A DNA stretch of 64,000 nt, from contig NZ_JAENHO010000004.1 of assembly GCF_016785085.1 (NCBI RefSeq), positions 496,001 through 560,000 on the forward strand. The letters are read 5' to 3'. The translations under genes were made by a program, and so were the position numbers. The notes under the pieces are model-generated. The model was not told where the DNA came from. It did not search any database and was given only the letters and a program-made list of their open reading frames with translations. Every line of letters begins with the position of its first letter. Within the stretch, counting starts at the first letter, position 1. Of this stretch, positions 57,318 to 64,000 are shown piece after piece. The stretch comes from Paractinoplanes lichenicola. GTDB lineage: Bacteria; Actinomycetota; Actinomycetes; Mycobacteriales; Micromonosporaceae.

Positions 57318-57569
57318 ATGGCAGGAACCAGCATCATCGATCTCGTCGACGGCTTTGTGGCGACCCTGCGCCGCAACGGGGTGGAGATCGATCGGCAGGC
57401 GGTGGAGGCGGAAGTGGGCGAACGGCTGGCCGACATCGCGGAGCGCCTCGGGGTCGGTGTGCACGTCGTGCTGCGCGATTACGCCTCCGAGGACTGGGGG
57501 CGGCAGATGGCCCTGGCCGTGGTGGCGCAGATCCGCGAGGATCACCTGCTCGACGTCGCGCCGCGCTGA
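57318..57569 (+). CDS. Small conserved-type hypothetical protein
   Basis: 83 residues from ATG 57318; a GTG three codons upstream is possible. Sequence: IIDLVDGFVATLRRNGVEIDRQAVEAEVGERLADIAERLGVGVHVVLRDYASEDWG..., all-helical, with W in DWGRQMALAVVAQIREDHLL. It resembles short actinobacterial proteins of unknown role but I cannot name a family. It overlaps the convergent 110-residue gene by 28 bases. Codon use is as in the neighbours, so it is probably real. Confidence 0.6.
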   Translation: MAGTSIIDLVDGFVATLRRNGVEIDRQAVEAEVGERLADIAERLGVGVHVVLRDYASEDWGRQMALAVVAQIREDHLLDVAPR

Positions 57570-57874
57570 TCATCGCTGAACCGGTTAACTGTAGTGTGGT
57601 GCCCGGGATGGCCGTCAAAGAGCGGGCATCCCGGGCACCACGTGTAGGGGTTGATCTCGGAAGCGCTCAGCGTCCACTGCACCCACCACATCGTCTCCTC
57701 CACCTGCTGCCCGAGCGCGGCATGCGACCCCTCGTGCCCGCGTTCGAGCTCGCAGCCCAGCTCGGACTGCACGCTGGGCGCCTGGGTGGGGAGCCCGTCG
57801 AGGAAGGTCAGCTGAGCCGCGTCGAGGGTGACCCGGGCCGGGCAAGTCATCACATCCTGGCGATCGATAGACAT
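57542..57874 (-). CDS. Hypothetical protein with paired Cys/His motifs
   Basis: 110 residues. Seen: CPARVTLDAAQLTFLDG, then CELERGHEGSHAALGQQVEETMWWVQWT and TWCPGCPLFDGHPGHHTT. Cysteines near 11, 41, 79 and 82 plus His pairs look like a possible metal site (inference). The C...GH.G.H..LGQ....W..W pattern occurs in other actinobacterial hypothetical proteins. No function assigned. Weak context: convergent with the 83-residue gene and downstream of a decayed dehydrogenase. Confidence 0.55.
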   Translation of the reverse strand: MSIDRQDVMTCPARVTLDAAQLTFLDGLPTQAPSVQSELGCELERGHEGSHAALGQQVEETMWWVQWTLSASEINPYTWCPGCPLFDGHPGHHTTVNRFSDDQRGATSSR

Positions 57875-57913
57875 GATTTGATGCTTGCCCGTTTCTGCCG
57901 GGACTTAACCGGA

Positions 57914-58290
57914 TCAGTCCAGGTCGAGGACGATCTTGCCGCGCCGGGAACCGCTCGTCACGGCCTGGTGCGCCCGGGCTGCCTCGCGTACGGGGAAAAC
58001 GGCCTCGATCGGCACCCGGAACCGGCCCGCGGTGACCAGCTCGGCGGCGGTGCTCAGCCCGTGCCCGCGCCGTGCACCAGCAACGTCATGCCTGGCCGCA
58101 GGTCGAGCAGGTCGAGGGCCCGGGTGGCCGTCTCGACCCCGGAGCCCGCCGCCCTGGCCTGCGCCCACGGCATCGCGGCCGGCTTGCGCGCCCACATCTG
58201 CAGCACCGCGAACTCCGCGCTCGCGCCCCGAGCCGGGCCACGTCGACCAGGCCGAAGACCTCGTCGCCGATGCGCACGCCGGAGAAGTGG
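57914..58290 (-). pseudogene. Decayed zinc-type dehydrogenase/quinone oxidoreductase
   Basis: Minus strand from about 58290 reads GVRIGDEVFGLVDVARLGA, then in another frame FAVLQMWARKPAAMPWAQA and SGVETATRALDLLDLRPGMTLLVHGAG, the middle of a medium-chain dehydrogenase just before its Rossmann loop. The nucleotide-binding domain is missing; a third stretch, STAAELVTAGRFRVPIEAVFPVREAARAHQAVTSGSRRGKIVLDLD to the stop at 57914, is the family C terminus. The N-terminal zinc/GroES part is also absent. Several frame changes and at least one large internal deletion: not functional. Confidence 0.75.
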
Positions 58291-58307
58291 GAAGGTCCGG
58301 GCCGCCG

Positions 58308-58585
58308 ATGACTCAGATGCGGCGCGCCGACGCCCGCGACAACCGGGAACGCGCGCTGGCGGCCGCCCGCGGGAGCGTCAGGAACACGCCGAGGCGCTGA
58401 ACGAGTTGGTCGTTCGTGCGTACGCGGCCGGTCGTTTGCGCGCGGACGTGGACGCCGGCGACGTGCGCGCGGGCCTGCTCGCCATCGCCTCGCTGCGCCG
58501 GCTGCCCCCGGCGACCAGCGCGACGGTGATCGGCAAGCCGGCCCGCGTCATCTTGAGCGGGCTCAGCGCGCCGCCTTTTCGATGA
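58308..58585 (+). pseudogene. TetR regulator gene with internal deletion
   Basis: From ATG 58308 frame 3 reads MTQMRRADARDNRERALAAARG, the typical first helix of a TetR protein, then runs to a stop at 58398-58400. In frame 2, from about 58370, RERQEHAEALNELVVRAYAAGRLRADVDAGDVRAGLLAIASLRRLPPATSATVIGKPARVILSGL is the usual TetR C terminus, ending at TGA 58583-58585. The recognition helix and about 100 residues between are gone. It is divergent from the decayed dehydrogenase, presumably its former target. Its end overlaps the convergent hydrolase gene by 23 bases. Confidence 0.75.
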
Positions 58586-59363
58586 ACTCCACCGTCGTAC
58601 GGGGTTGGGAAGCGAACACCATGTGCGACGCTCCGCGGACGACTTGAGTGCGCGAATGTGCGCGTTCGGCCATGAAGCGCTGCGCGGCCGGCGGGATGAT
58701 CCGGTCGGCCCCCGCGATCAGGTAGTGGCTCGGGATGGTGTGCCATGCCTGCGGCGTCGACGCGGGCTCGCCCAGCGCCGCCCCGGCCGCCGGGCGCTGC
58801 GTCACCGCGTACAGGGCCGCTCGCTCCGCCGGGAGGTCACCGGCGAAATTCTGGTGGAACAGCGCCGGGTTGATGTAGAGGTCGACCCCGCCGTCCGGCA
58901 GCGGCACCGGCTTGAGCGACTCGCCGACCGTGCTGCCCGGGAACTTGCCGCTCAGCGCCTCGGCGCTCTCCCCGGTCTCGGGCACGAACGCCGCCAGGTA
59001 GACCAGCGCCTTCACGTTGGCGTTGCCGGTGGCCGCCGTCGAGATCACCTGACCCCCGTACGAGTGCCCGACCAGCACGATCGGCCCGTCGATGCTCGCC
59101 AGCAGGGCCCGCACCGCCGCCGCGTCCGACGTGAGCCCGCGCAGCGGGTTGGCCGCCGCGATCACCGGATAGCCGTCGTCGAGCAGCCGCCCGGCCACGT
59201 CGGTGAACCCGCTGCCGTCCGCGAACGCGCCGTGCACGAGCACGATCGTCGGCTTCTTCTTGGCCGGCCCGCCGCCCGAATGCGCCGCGGCCGAGGTCAT
59301 GGTCACCATGGTCAATGTCGACACCGCGGCCAGCGCCACGGTCAGCTTGCCCCACATCTGCAT
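58563..59363 (-). CDS. Secreted alpha/beta hydrolase
   Basis: 266 residues from ATG 59361-59363. Signal peptide MQMWGKLTVALAAVSTLTMVTMTSAAAHS. Seen: TIVLVHGAFADGSGFTDVAGRLLDDGYPVIAAANPLRGL near 39-77, nucleophile GHSYGGQV near 98, the cap region and the late SHYLIAGADRIIPP (acid) and VVRGASHMVFASQP (His). This is the salicylate-esterase-like group. Extracellular substrate unknown. Confidence 0.88.
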   Translation of the reverse strand: MQMWGKLTVALAAVSTLTMVTMTSAAAHSGGGPAKKKPTIVLVHGAFADGSGFTDVAGRLLDDGYPVIAAANPLRGLTSDAAAVRALLASIDGPIVLVGHSYGGQVISTAATGNANVKALVYLAAFVPETGESAEALSGKFPGSTVGESLKPVPLPDGGVDLYINPALFHQNFAGDLPAERAALYAVTQRPAAGAALGEPASTPQAWHTIPSHYLIAGADRIIPPAAQRFMAERAHSRTQVVRGASHMVFASQPRTTVEFIEKAAR

Positions 59364-59410
59364 GGCCCGGACGCTAGAGACGGCCGCTGAACAGCGACTG
59401 CACGATCGCT

Positions 59411-59911
59411 TTACGACCGATCCGCGCGCACCAGGGCCAGCACCGTGTCGGCGAGCGCGGCCGGCGACGCCGTGGCATCCAGGGGTATCGCCCCGGCCGC
59501 GAGCATCCGCGCCTGCAAGACCGGGCGGCCGTCGCGGATCTGCTGCTTGACCCCTTCGGTGCGCGCCGCGGAGGTGGCCCGCGCGAGCCGGGCGTCCTGC
59601 TCGTCGGCCTCGAGGGTCAGCAGGAACACCCGCTCGAAGAGATCCAGCAGTTCTTCCTGGTTGACCGCGATGCCGCAGACGAAAGTCATGTCGGTCAGGG
59701 CCGCCTCGAGCCGCTCCCGGGTCCAGACCCAGCGGTGGGTGAGCTGCCAGGCCTCGTCGACGGTCGCGGGGGCGTCGACAGCCGCCCCGGAGCTGTCCGC
59801 CCAGCTCGCAAGGTCGTCGGCGTCGACCGCCCGGTGACCGCGCCGGACCAGCTCGGCGGCCAGCGTCGACTTGCCCGAGCCGGGGTTCCCGGTGATCAGA
59901 AAAGCCCGCAC
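59411..59911 (-). CDS. P-loop kinase-like protein
   Basis: 166 residues from GTG 59909-59911. Walker A GNPGSGKST near 8-16, AVDADDLASWAD near 28-39 and the later RATSAARTEGVKQQIRDGRP lid-like region. Size and layout match the AAA_33/shikimate-kinase-like small-molecule kinases of actinobacteria. Substrate not evident. It follows the DUF6924 gene by 4 bases on the same strand. Confidence 0.8.
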   Translation of the reverse strand: MRAFLITGNPGSGKSTLAAELVRRGHRAVDADDLASWADSSGAAVDAPATVDEAWQLTHRWVWTRERLEAALTDMTFVCGIAVNQEELLDLFERVFLLTLEADEQDARLARATSAARTEGVKQQIRDGRPVLQARMLAAGAIPLDATASPAALADTVLALVRADRS

Positions 59912-59915
59912 GCGC

Positions 59916-60323
59916 TCACCCGCCCACGCCCCGATAGGTCCCGCTCTCGTCGGCGGAGCCGGCGAACTCGTCGAAGTCCACGTTGCCGAGGCACAGGTTG
60001 GCCGACATGTCCTCGAACCAGCGGGGCGGCAAGCGCAACGTCCGGCCGTCGTGCAGATCTACAGCCAGCAGCGGCCGTTCGGCGTCGGTCATCGTCGTGC
60101 CGTCGGCCAGGAACACGTACACCACCTTCTCGACGTCCGGCGCGGCGCGGTCGGCCTCGACCAGTTCGGCGACGGTCACGCCCTCATAGCGGCGATCGTC
60201 GACGAACGTCGCGTCGTCGTCGCCCACGGCCTCCCGCAAGGCGGCCCAGGCCCTGTCGTCGGCGAAGTCGGTTCGCAGGACCAGCGAGGTCAGGTCTTCC
60301 GGTTCCGGCAGCGATCCGTTCAC
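59916..60323 (-). CDS. DUF6924 family protein
   Basis: 135 residues from GTG 60321-60323. Seen: LTSLVLRTDFADDRAWAALREAVGD near 10-35, YEGVTVAELVEADRA, VVYVFLADGTTMTDAERPLLAVDL and NLCLGNVDFDEFAGSADESGTYRG near the end, as in the DUF6924 layout. Cytoplasmic, no known function. Overlaps the truncated epimerase reading frame by 4 bases. Confidence 0.7.
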   Translation of the reverse strand: MNGSLPEPEDLTSLVLRTDFADDRAWAALREAVGDDDATFVDDRRYEGVTVAELVEADRAAPDVEKVVYVFLADGTTMTDAERPLLAVDLHDGRTLRLPPRWFEDMSANLCLGNVDFDEFAGSADESGTYRGVGG

Positions 60324-60496
60324 GACCTCAAGTATCCCCGCCGCGCCACGGGGTCAGCCGCGGCCACCAGCTCGGGACCGCCCGCCGCCCGATCCCCGCC
60401 CCGAATCCGCCACCCGTCGCCGGCCAGCCCCCGGGCCACGGCCTCCCCGACCAGCCCCGAACTCCCCGTCACCGCAACCGAACGCGCGTCATCCAC
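60320..60496 (-). pseudogene. Truncated NAD-dependent epimerase/SDR fragment
   Basis: 58 residues from GTG 60494-60496: VAVTGSSGLVGEAVARGLAGDGWRIR is the first strand and nucleotide loop (TGSSGLVG) of an SDR/TIGR01777-type epimerase; then the sequence breaks into ADPVARRGYLRS and stops. The catalytic YxxxK half is absent. A 5' remnant. Confidence 0.6.
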
Positions 60497-60638
60497 GCCG
60501 CTGAGAGTGGCCCGGATGCCAAGCGGTTGCAAACAGGTGCGCGGCGGCCGATTCCTCCGATCCGGGCGCCGGGAGACGAAATGAGGCTCCAGACGCGGCC
60601 TCACCATCTTCGGGGCTGCCCATTCGCGGGAGCGTGGG

Positions 60639-62264
60639 ATGAGTTCGGTTGAGGCGCCGGTGCATCGGCGAGGTGTGATCGGCTGGGTGCAGGACCGTCG
60701 GGTGAGCACGAAGATCCTGTCGGCGGTCATGGTGGTCGCGGCCACCGGTACGGGGGTGGCCTCGTTCGCGGTGACGCAGATGACCAGCCTCAACAACAGC
60801 ACGAACGAGGTTTATGTCGGCACCCAGCAGTTGAACACGATGGCCGAGGTGCGCAACGCGTTCAACCGGGTCCGCATCGACTCGCTCAACCACTTCTTCG
60901 CCCCCGACAAAGCCACCCAGGCCGAGGCCGAGAAGGCGATCACCGACGACCTCGAGGCGCTGGCCAAGGCGGAGGCGACCTACAAGACGTACGACCTCGG
61001 GGCGACCCGCACGGCGGCGCTGGCCGACTTCGACAAGGCGTGGGCGCAGTACGTCGCGATCCTCAACGACAAGCTGCTGCCGCTGAGCCGGGCCAACAAG
61101 AGCGCCCAGGTCGCCGCCGTCCGCAAGAACGAGATGGATCCGCTGATCGCCACCTCGCGGGCCGCCATGGACACCCTGGCCAAGGAGACCGTCACGGCCG
61201 CCGAGAAGGAGAAGTCGGAGGCCGCGGCCGCGTACGCCAGCGCCCGTAACCTCGTCATCGGCCTGATCATCGCCGGGCTGCTGCTCGGGGTGGCCGCCGC
61301 GGTCGGCATCGCCCGGCTGATCACCAAGCCGCTGGCCCGCTGCGTCGAGGTGCTGAACCGGATCAAGGACGGCGACCTGACCGCCCGTACGGGCCTGACC
61401 GGCAAGGACGAGGTCGCCGAGCTGGCCAAGTCGCTCGACGCCTCGACCGACTCGGTGGCCTCGATGGTGCGCCAGGTCGCCGACAACGCCCACCATGTGG
61501 CCGCGGCCTCCGAGGAGCTGTCCGCCGTGTCGGTGCAGATGTCCTCGGCCGCCGAGGAGACCTCGGCCCAGGCCGGCACGGTGTCCGACGCCGCCGGCAC
61601 GGTGTCGCTGAACGTGCAGACCGTGGCGGCCGGGGCCGACGAGATGGGCGTGGCGATCCGGGAGATCGCGACCAGCGCCACCGAGGCCGCCTCCGTCTCG
61701 GCCCAGGCCGCGGCGACCGCCGAGCGGACCAACAGCATCGTCGCCAAGCTGGGCGAGTCGTCGGCCGAGATCGGCAACGTCATCAAGACCATCACCGCCA
61801 TCGCCGAGCAGACCAACCTGCTCGCCCTCAACGCCACCATCGAGGCGGCCCGCGCCGGCGAGATGGGCAAGGGCTTCGCCGTGGTCGCCTCCGAGGTCAA
61901 GGATCTGGCCCAGGAGACCGCCCGGGCCACCGACGACATCTCCCGCCGGATCGGCGCCATCCAGAGCGAGACCGAGCAGGCCGTCGTCGCGATCGGCGAG
62001 ATCACCGAGGTCACCGCCCGGATCAACGACCACGCCGCCACCATCGCGGCCGCGGTCGAGGAGCAGACCGCCACCACCAACGAGATGGCGCGCAGCGTCG
62101 CCGAGGCCGCCTCCAGCGCCAACGACATCGCCGGCAACATCAGCGGGGTGGCCCAGGCCGCCGACGCCACCGCCACCGGCGCCACCGAGACCCAGACGAC
62201 CGCGCAGGAGCTGGCCCGGATGGCCGAGGAGCTCAACCAGACGATTTCGGTCTACCGCGTCTGA
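60639..62264 (+). CDS. Methyl-accepting chemotaxis protein
   Basis: 541 residues. Cytoplasmic N-terminal tail of about 22, first membrane helix near 25-47, a four-helix-bundle sensor domain of about 155 residues outside, second helix near 206-227 ([24 protein letters not shown]), HAMP domain, then the long coiled-coil signalling domain with the conserved hairpin tip [21 protein letters not shown] near 386-406 and [10 protein letters not shown]. The sensor ([35 protein letters not shown]) is of the 4HB_MCP type. No CheR-type pentapeptide tail. Stand-alone transcript with its own terminator; works with a chemotaxis system encoded elsewhere, as in zoospore-forming actinomycetes. Confidence 0.94.
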   Translation: MSSVEAPVHRRGVIGWVQDRRVSTKILSAVMVVAATGTGVASFAVTQMTSLNNSTNEVYVGTQQLNTMAEVRNAFNRVRIDSLNHFFAPDKATQAEAEKAITDDLEALAKAEATYKTYDLGATRTAALADFDKAWAQYVAILNDKLLPLSRANKSAQVAAVRKNEMDPLIATSRAAMDTLAKETVTAAEKEKSEAAAAYASARNLVIGLIIAGLLLGVAAAVGIARLITKPLARCVEVLNRIKDGDLTARTGLTGKDEVAELAKSLDASTDSVASMVRQVADNAHHVAAASEELSAVSVQMSSAAEETSAQAGTVSDAAGTVSLNVQTVAAGADEMGVAIREIATSATEAASVSAQAAATAERTNSIVAKLGESSAEIGNVIKTITAIAEQTNLLALNATIEAARAGEMGKGFAVVASEVKDLAQETARATDDISRRIGAIQSETEQAVVAIGEITEVTARINDHAATIAAAVEEQTATTNEMARSVAEAASSANDIAGNISGVAQAADATATGATETQTTAQELARMAEELNQTISVYRV

Positions 62265-62281
62265 CCTCAGGTTCTGACCGG

Positions 62282-62308
62282 ACGAGGCGGCCCACCGGGC
62301 CGCCTCGT
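62282..62308 (+). terminator. Hairpin terminator after chemoreceptor
   Basis: ACGAGGCGGCCC (62282-62293), a 3-base loop, and GGGCCGCCTCGT (62297-62308): a perfect 12-bp GC-rich stem 18 bases past the stop, followed by TCC and no U-run. Confidence 0.8.
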
Positions 62309-62345
62309 TCCGTATGCGTCAAGTCCGGCTTCCTACCGTACGGGC

Positions 62346-63743
62346 ATGACGACCTCGCAGAAGGCGGGCACGGCCCTGCACCGGGGGCTCACCTCGGCGC
62401 AGATCGGGATGCTGACGATCGGCGGCGTGATCGGCACCGGGCTGTTCCTCGGCTCGGGCCTCGCGGTGTCGATGGCGGGCCCGGCCGTGCTCGTCGCCTA
62501 CCTCGCCGGCGCGGTGCTCGCGGCCGCGCTGACCTACGCCGCGGTCGAGATGGCGGCGGCCGAGCCCGGGCTGCACGGGTTCGGCGCGTTCGCCTTCCGC
62601 CACCTCGGGCCGCTGGCCGGGTTCACCCAGCGCTGGCTCTACTGGGGTGTCGTCGCGATCAGCACGGGCACCGAGACCGTCGCCGTGGCGATCTACATCC
62701 GCTACTGGTGGCCGCACGTGCCGTTGTGGGTTCCGGTGCTGCTCTCGGCGAGCGTGTTCATCGTGATCAACCTCTTCCTCGTACGGGCGTTCGGCGCGGT
62801 CGAATACTGGTTCGCCGCCGTCAAGGTCTCCGCGATCGTGGTGTTCCTGGTGCTGGGCGGCGTGTTCCTGACCGTCGGGCTGCCCGATCGCCCCGCGGCC
62901 GGCCTCTCGGCGTTCACCGACGCGTCGTCGTACCTGCCGCACGGGCTGGCCGGGCTGGCCGTCGCGCTGATCGTGGCCAGTTTCAGCTTCGGCGGCACCG
63001 AGGCGCTGGCCCTGACCGCCGCCGAGTCGAGCGACCCCGGGCGGGACCTGCCCCGCGCGGCCCGCTGGACGCTGCTGCGGATCTGCCTGTTCTACCTGCT
63101 CGGCATGGTGGTCGTGGTGTCGGTGTCGCACGTGGTCGGCGCGGCCCCCGACGGCGGCCTGACCGCGAGCCCGTTCGTCCGCATCTTCGACTGGGCCGGG
63201 CTGCCGGTCGCCGCCGCGGTGATGAACTTCGTGGTCCTCACGGCCGCGTTGTCCGCGCTGAACACGGTCTTCTACGTGGCCACCCGTACGCTGCACTCGC
63301 TCGGCGTCGACGGCCAGGCGCCGGCCTGGACGACGCGGGTCGACCGCCGGGGCGTGCCGGTGCGCGCGGTCCTCGCGTCGGCGATCGGCGTGCCCTTCGC
63401 GGTGACGCTGTCGGTGGTGTCGCCCGACGAGGCCTTCGCGAAGCTGGTCGGGCTCGTCATGTTCGGCGTGGTGACGACCTGGCTGCTGATCTTCGTGACG
63501 CACGTGGCCTTCCGCCGCGGTCGCACGGCCGAACAGGTGCGCCGGTCGCCGGTGCGGCTGCCCGGTGGCGCCCGGACCAGCGCGGCGGCGGCGGTCGCGA
63601 TGGCGGGCCTGCTGATCAGCATGCTGTTCGTCGACATGTTCCGGATCGCCTGGACGGTCGGCGCCCCCTGCCTGGTGGCGATCCTGCTCGCGTACGCGGT
63701 GACGCGCCGACTACGACGCGACGGCGCCCCAGCGCGGCGCTGA
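62346..63743 (+). CDS. APC family amino-acid permease
   Basis: 465 residues, twelve membrane helices. Seen: LTSAQIGMLTIGGVIGTGLFLGSGLAVSMAGPAVLVAYLAGAVL near 15-60, where GGVIGTGLFLGSG is the substrate-site loop of helix 1, FGGTEALALTAAESSDPGRDLPRA near 215-238, and ALNTVFYVATRTLHSLGVDGQAPAWTTRVDRRGVPVRAVL near 305-345. This is the AAT subgroup (proton-coupled import of amino acids such as GABA, lysine or aromatic amino acids); specificity is not readable. Single gene after the chemoreceptor terminator. Confidence 0.92.
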   Translation: MTTSQKAGTALHRGLTSAQIGMLTIGGVIGTGLFLGSGLAVSMAGPAVLVAYLAGAVLAAALTYAAVEMAAAEPGLHGFGAFAFRHLGPLAGFTQRWLYWGVVAISTGTETVAVAIYIRYWWPHVPLWVPVLLSASVFIVINLFLVRAFGAVEYWFAAVKVSAIVVFLVLGGVFLTVGLPDRPAAGLSAFTDASSYLPHGLAGLAVALIVASFSFGGTEALALTAAESSDPGRDLPRAARWTLLRICLFYLLGMVVVVSVSHVVGAAPDGGLTASPFVRIFDWAGLPVAAAVMNFVVLTAALSALNTVFYVATRTLHSLGVDGQAPAWTTRVDRRGVPVRAVLASAIGVPFAVTLSVVSPDEAFAKLVGLVMFGVVTTWLLIFVTHVAFRRGRTAEQVRRSPVRLPGGARTSAAAAVAMAGLLISMLFVDMFRIAWTVGAPCLVAILLAYAVTRRLRRDGAPARR

Positions 63744-63782
63744 CCCGGCACAACGCCATCCCCGTACGGCGTTCGAGCTGGT

Positions 63783-64000
63783 TCAGATCAGCGTGGCCAG
63801 CAACTTCTGAGCGCGACGGGCGAACAAGTGAGCGCCGCGGTCGGCCGACCGGTCGCGGGCCCGCTCGGCGGCAGCGCGCACGGCGGCGACGGGCTCGCCC
63901 CGGGCCTGCAGCAGACGCGCGCGCAGCAGCAGGATCAGCCCCTCGGCGTAGCGCTGGCCGTGCACGCGGATGGCCCGTTCGGCGCGGTCGAGGGCGCCGC
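63783..64000 (-). CDS. TPR-like C-terminal fragment, cut by window edge
   Basis: The last 71 residues and stop (63783-63785) of a longer gene continuing beyond 64000. Seen: ALDRAERAIRVHGQRYAEGLILLLRARLLQARGEPVAAVRAAAERARDRSADRGAHLFARRAQKLLATLI, all-helical with Ala/Leu spacing of tetratricopeptide-like repeats such as end many large LuxR/AAA regulators of actinomycetes. A GTG inside (63965) is not the start. Family beyond TPR-like not established. Confidence 0.6.
   Translation of the reverse strand, partial: GALDRAERAIRVHGQRYAEGLILLLRARLLQARGEPVAAVRAAAERARDRSADRGAHLFARRAQKLLATLI

Noticed and set aside
60497..60638. Flagellar sigma (FliA-type) promoter before the chemoreceptor
   Set aside because: A GGCCGATTC string resembles part of a GCCGAWA -10, but no matching -35 was found at the right spacing.
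1..64000. tRNA, rRNA or riboswitch genes
   Set aside because: No cloverleaf-like or conserved rRNA/riboswitch sequence was noticed in the spacers; most are under 150 bases and hold promoters, hairpins or repeats. A covariance-model scan would be decisive.

Overview
The window is high-GC DNA from an actinobacterium, most likely Micromonosporaceae and Actinoplanes-like. This rests on strong G/C bias at third codon positions, frequent GTG starts, tightly packed genes with 1-4 base start/stop overlaps, many actinobacterial families (DUF6461, the S-adenosyl methyltransferase family, F420-type PPOX oxidoreductase, TIGR03086) and a chemoreceptor fitting a motile-spore lifestyle. Species cannot be fixed by reading alone. 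I saw no rRNA, tRNA, CRISPR or prophage genes; the only mobile element is one MITE.

Layout. 1-8 kb: partial VanW protein, GNAT, a TetR/hydrolase divergent pair with a palindromic operator, SnoaL-like protein, an AraC regulator ending against a 168-bp MITE, a large secreted seven-repeat cysteine protein, and a sigma factor with a membrane partner. 8-11.6 kb: IclR regulator plus the three-gene lower meta-cleavage module (hydratase, acylating aldehyde dehydrogenase, aldolase). 11.7-18.3 kb: a frame-disturbed pentapeptide-repeat protein, Dps with a Fur-like box, S37 peptidase, RTX-repeat protein, an HTH fragment and a HigBA-type toxin-antitoxin locus whose toxin has lost its middle. 18.3-21.7 kb: DUF418 protein, a GntR-TetR fusion regulator and an XRE regulator. 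21.6-27.8 kb: a sulfonate/organosulfur operon (ssuA-ssuC-ssuB and two flavin monooxygenases) with a ROK regulator. 27.9-34.2 kb: S9 peptidase, phosphotransferase, GNAT with a hexanucleotide-repeat linker, a palindromic repeat array, a PhyH/LacI divergent pair, dodecin. 34.2-37.5 kb: an unusual operon of two paralogous solute-binding-like proteins (one fused to a von Willebrand A domain) plus a membrane protein. 37.6-46.4 kb: Nudix and recC-recB-recD. 46.4-58.6 kb: tandem arrays, MarR/TIGR03086 pair, MFS/MocR pair, PaaI thioesterase, decayed ArsR, YndJ-DUF1990 fusion, several small proteins and a decayed TetR/dehydrogenase pair. 58.6-64 kb: secreted hydrolase, P-loop kinase, truncated epimerase, chemoreceptor, amino-acid permease and the edge of a TPR-like gene.

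Three patterns run through the window. First, the long tail-to-tail spacers at 31.6-32.0 and 46.4-47.0 kb, and the 138-bp one at 56.3 kb, are largely filled by unrelated tandem arrays, while every other tail-to-tail junction overlaps or is 133 bp or less. Second, several regulatory or accessory genes keep both ends but have lost the middle (HigB toxin, TetR, dehydrogenase, ArsR/partner). Third, the palindrome CCGTACGG recurs, including inside coding sequence where it forces the codons GTA and CGT.
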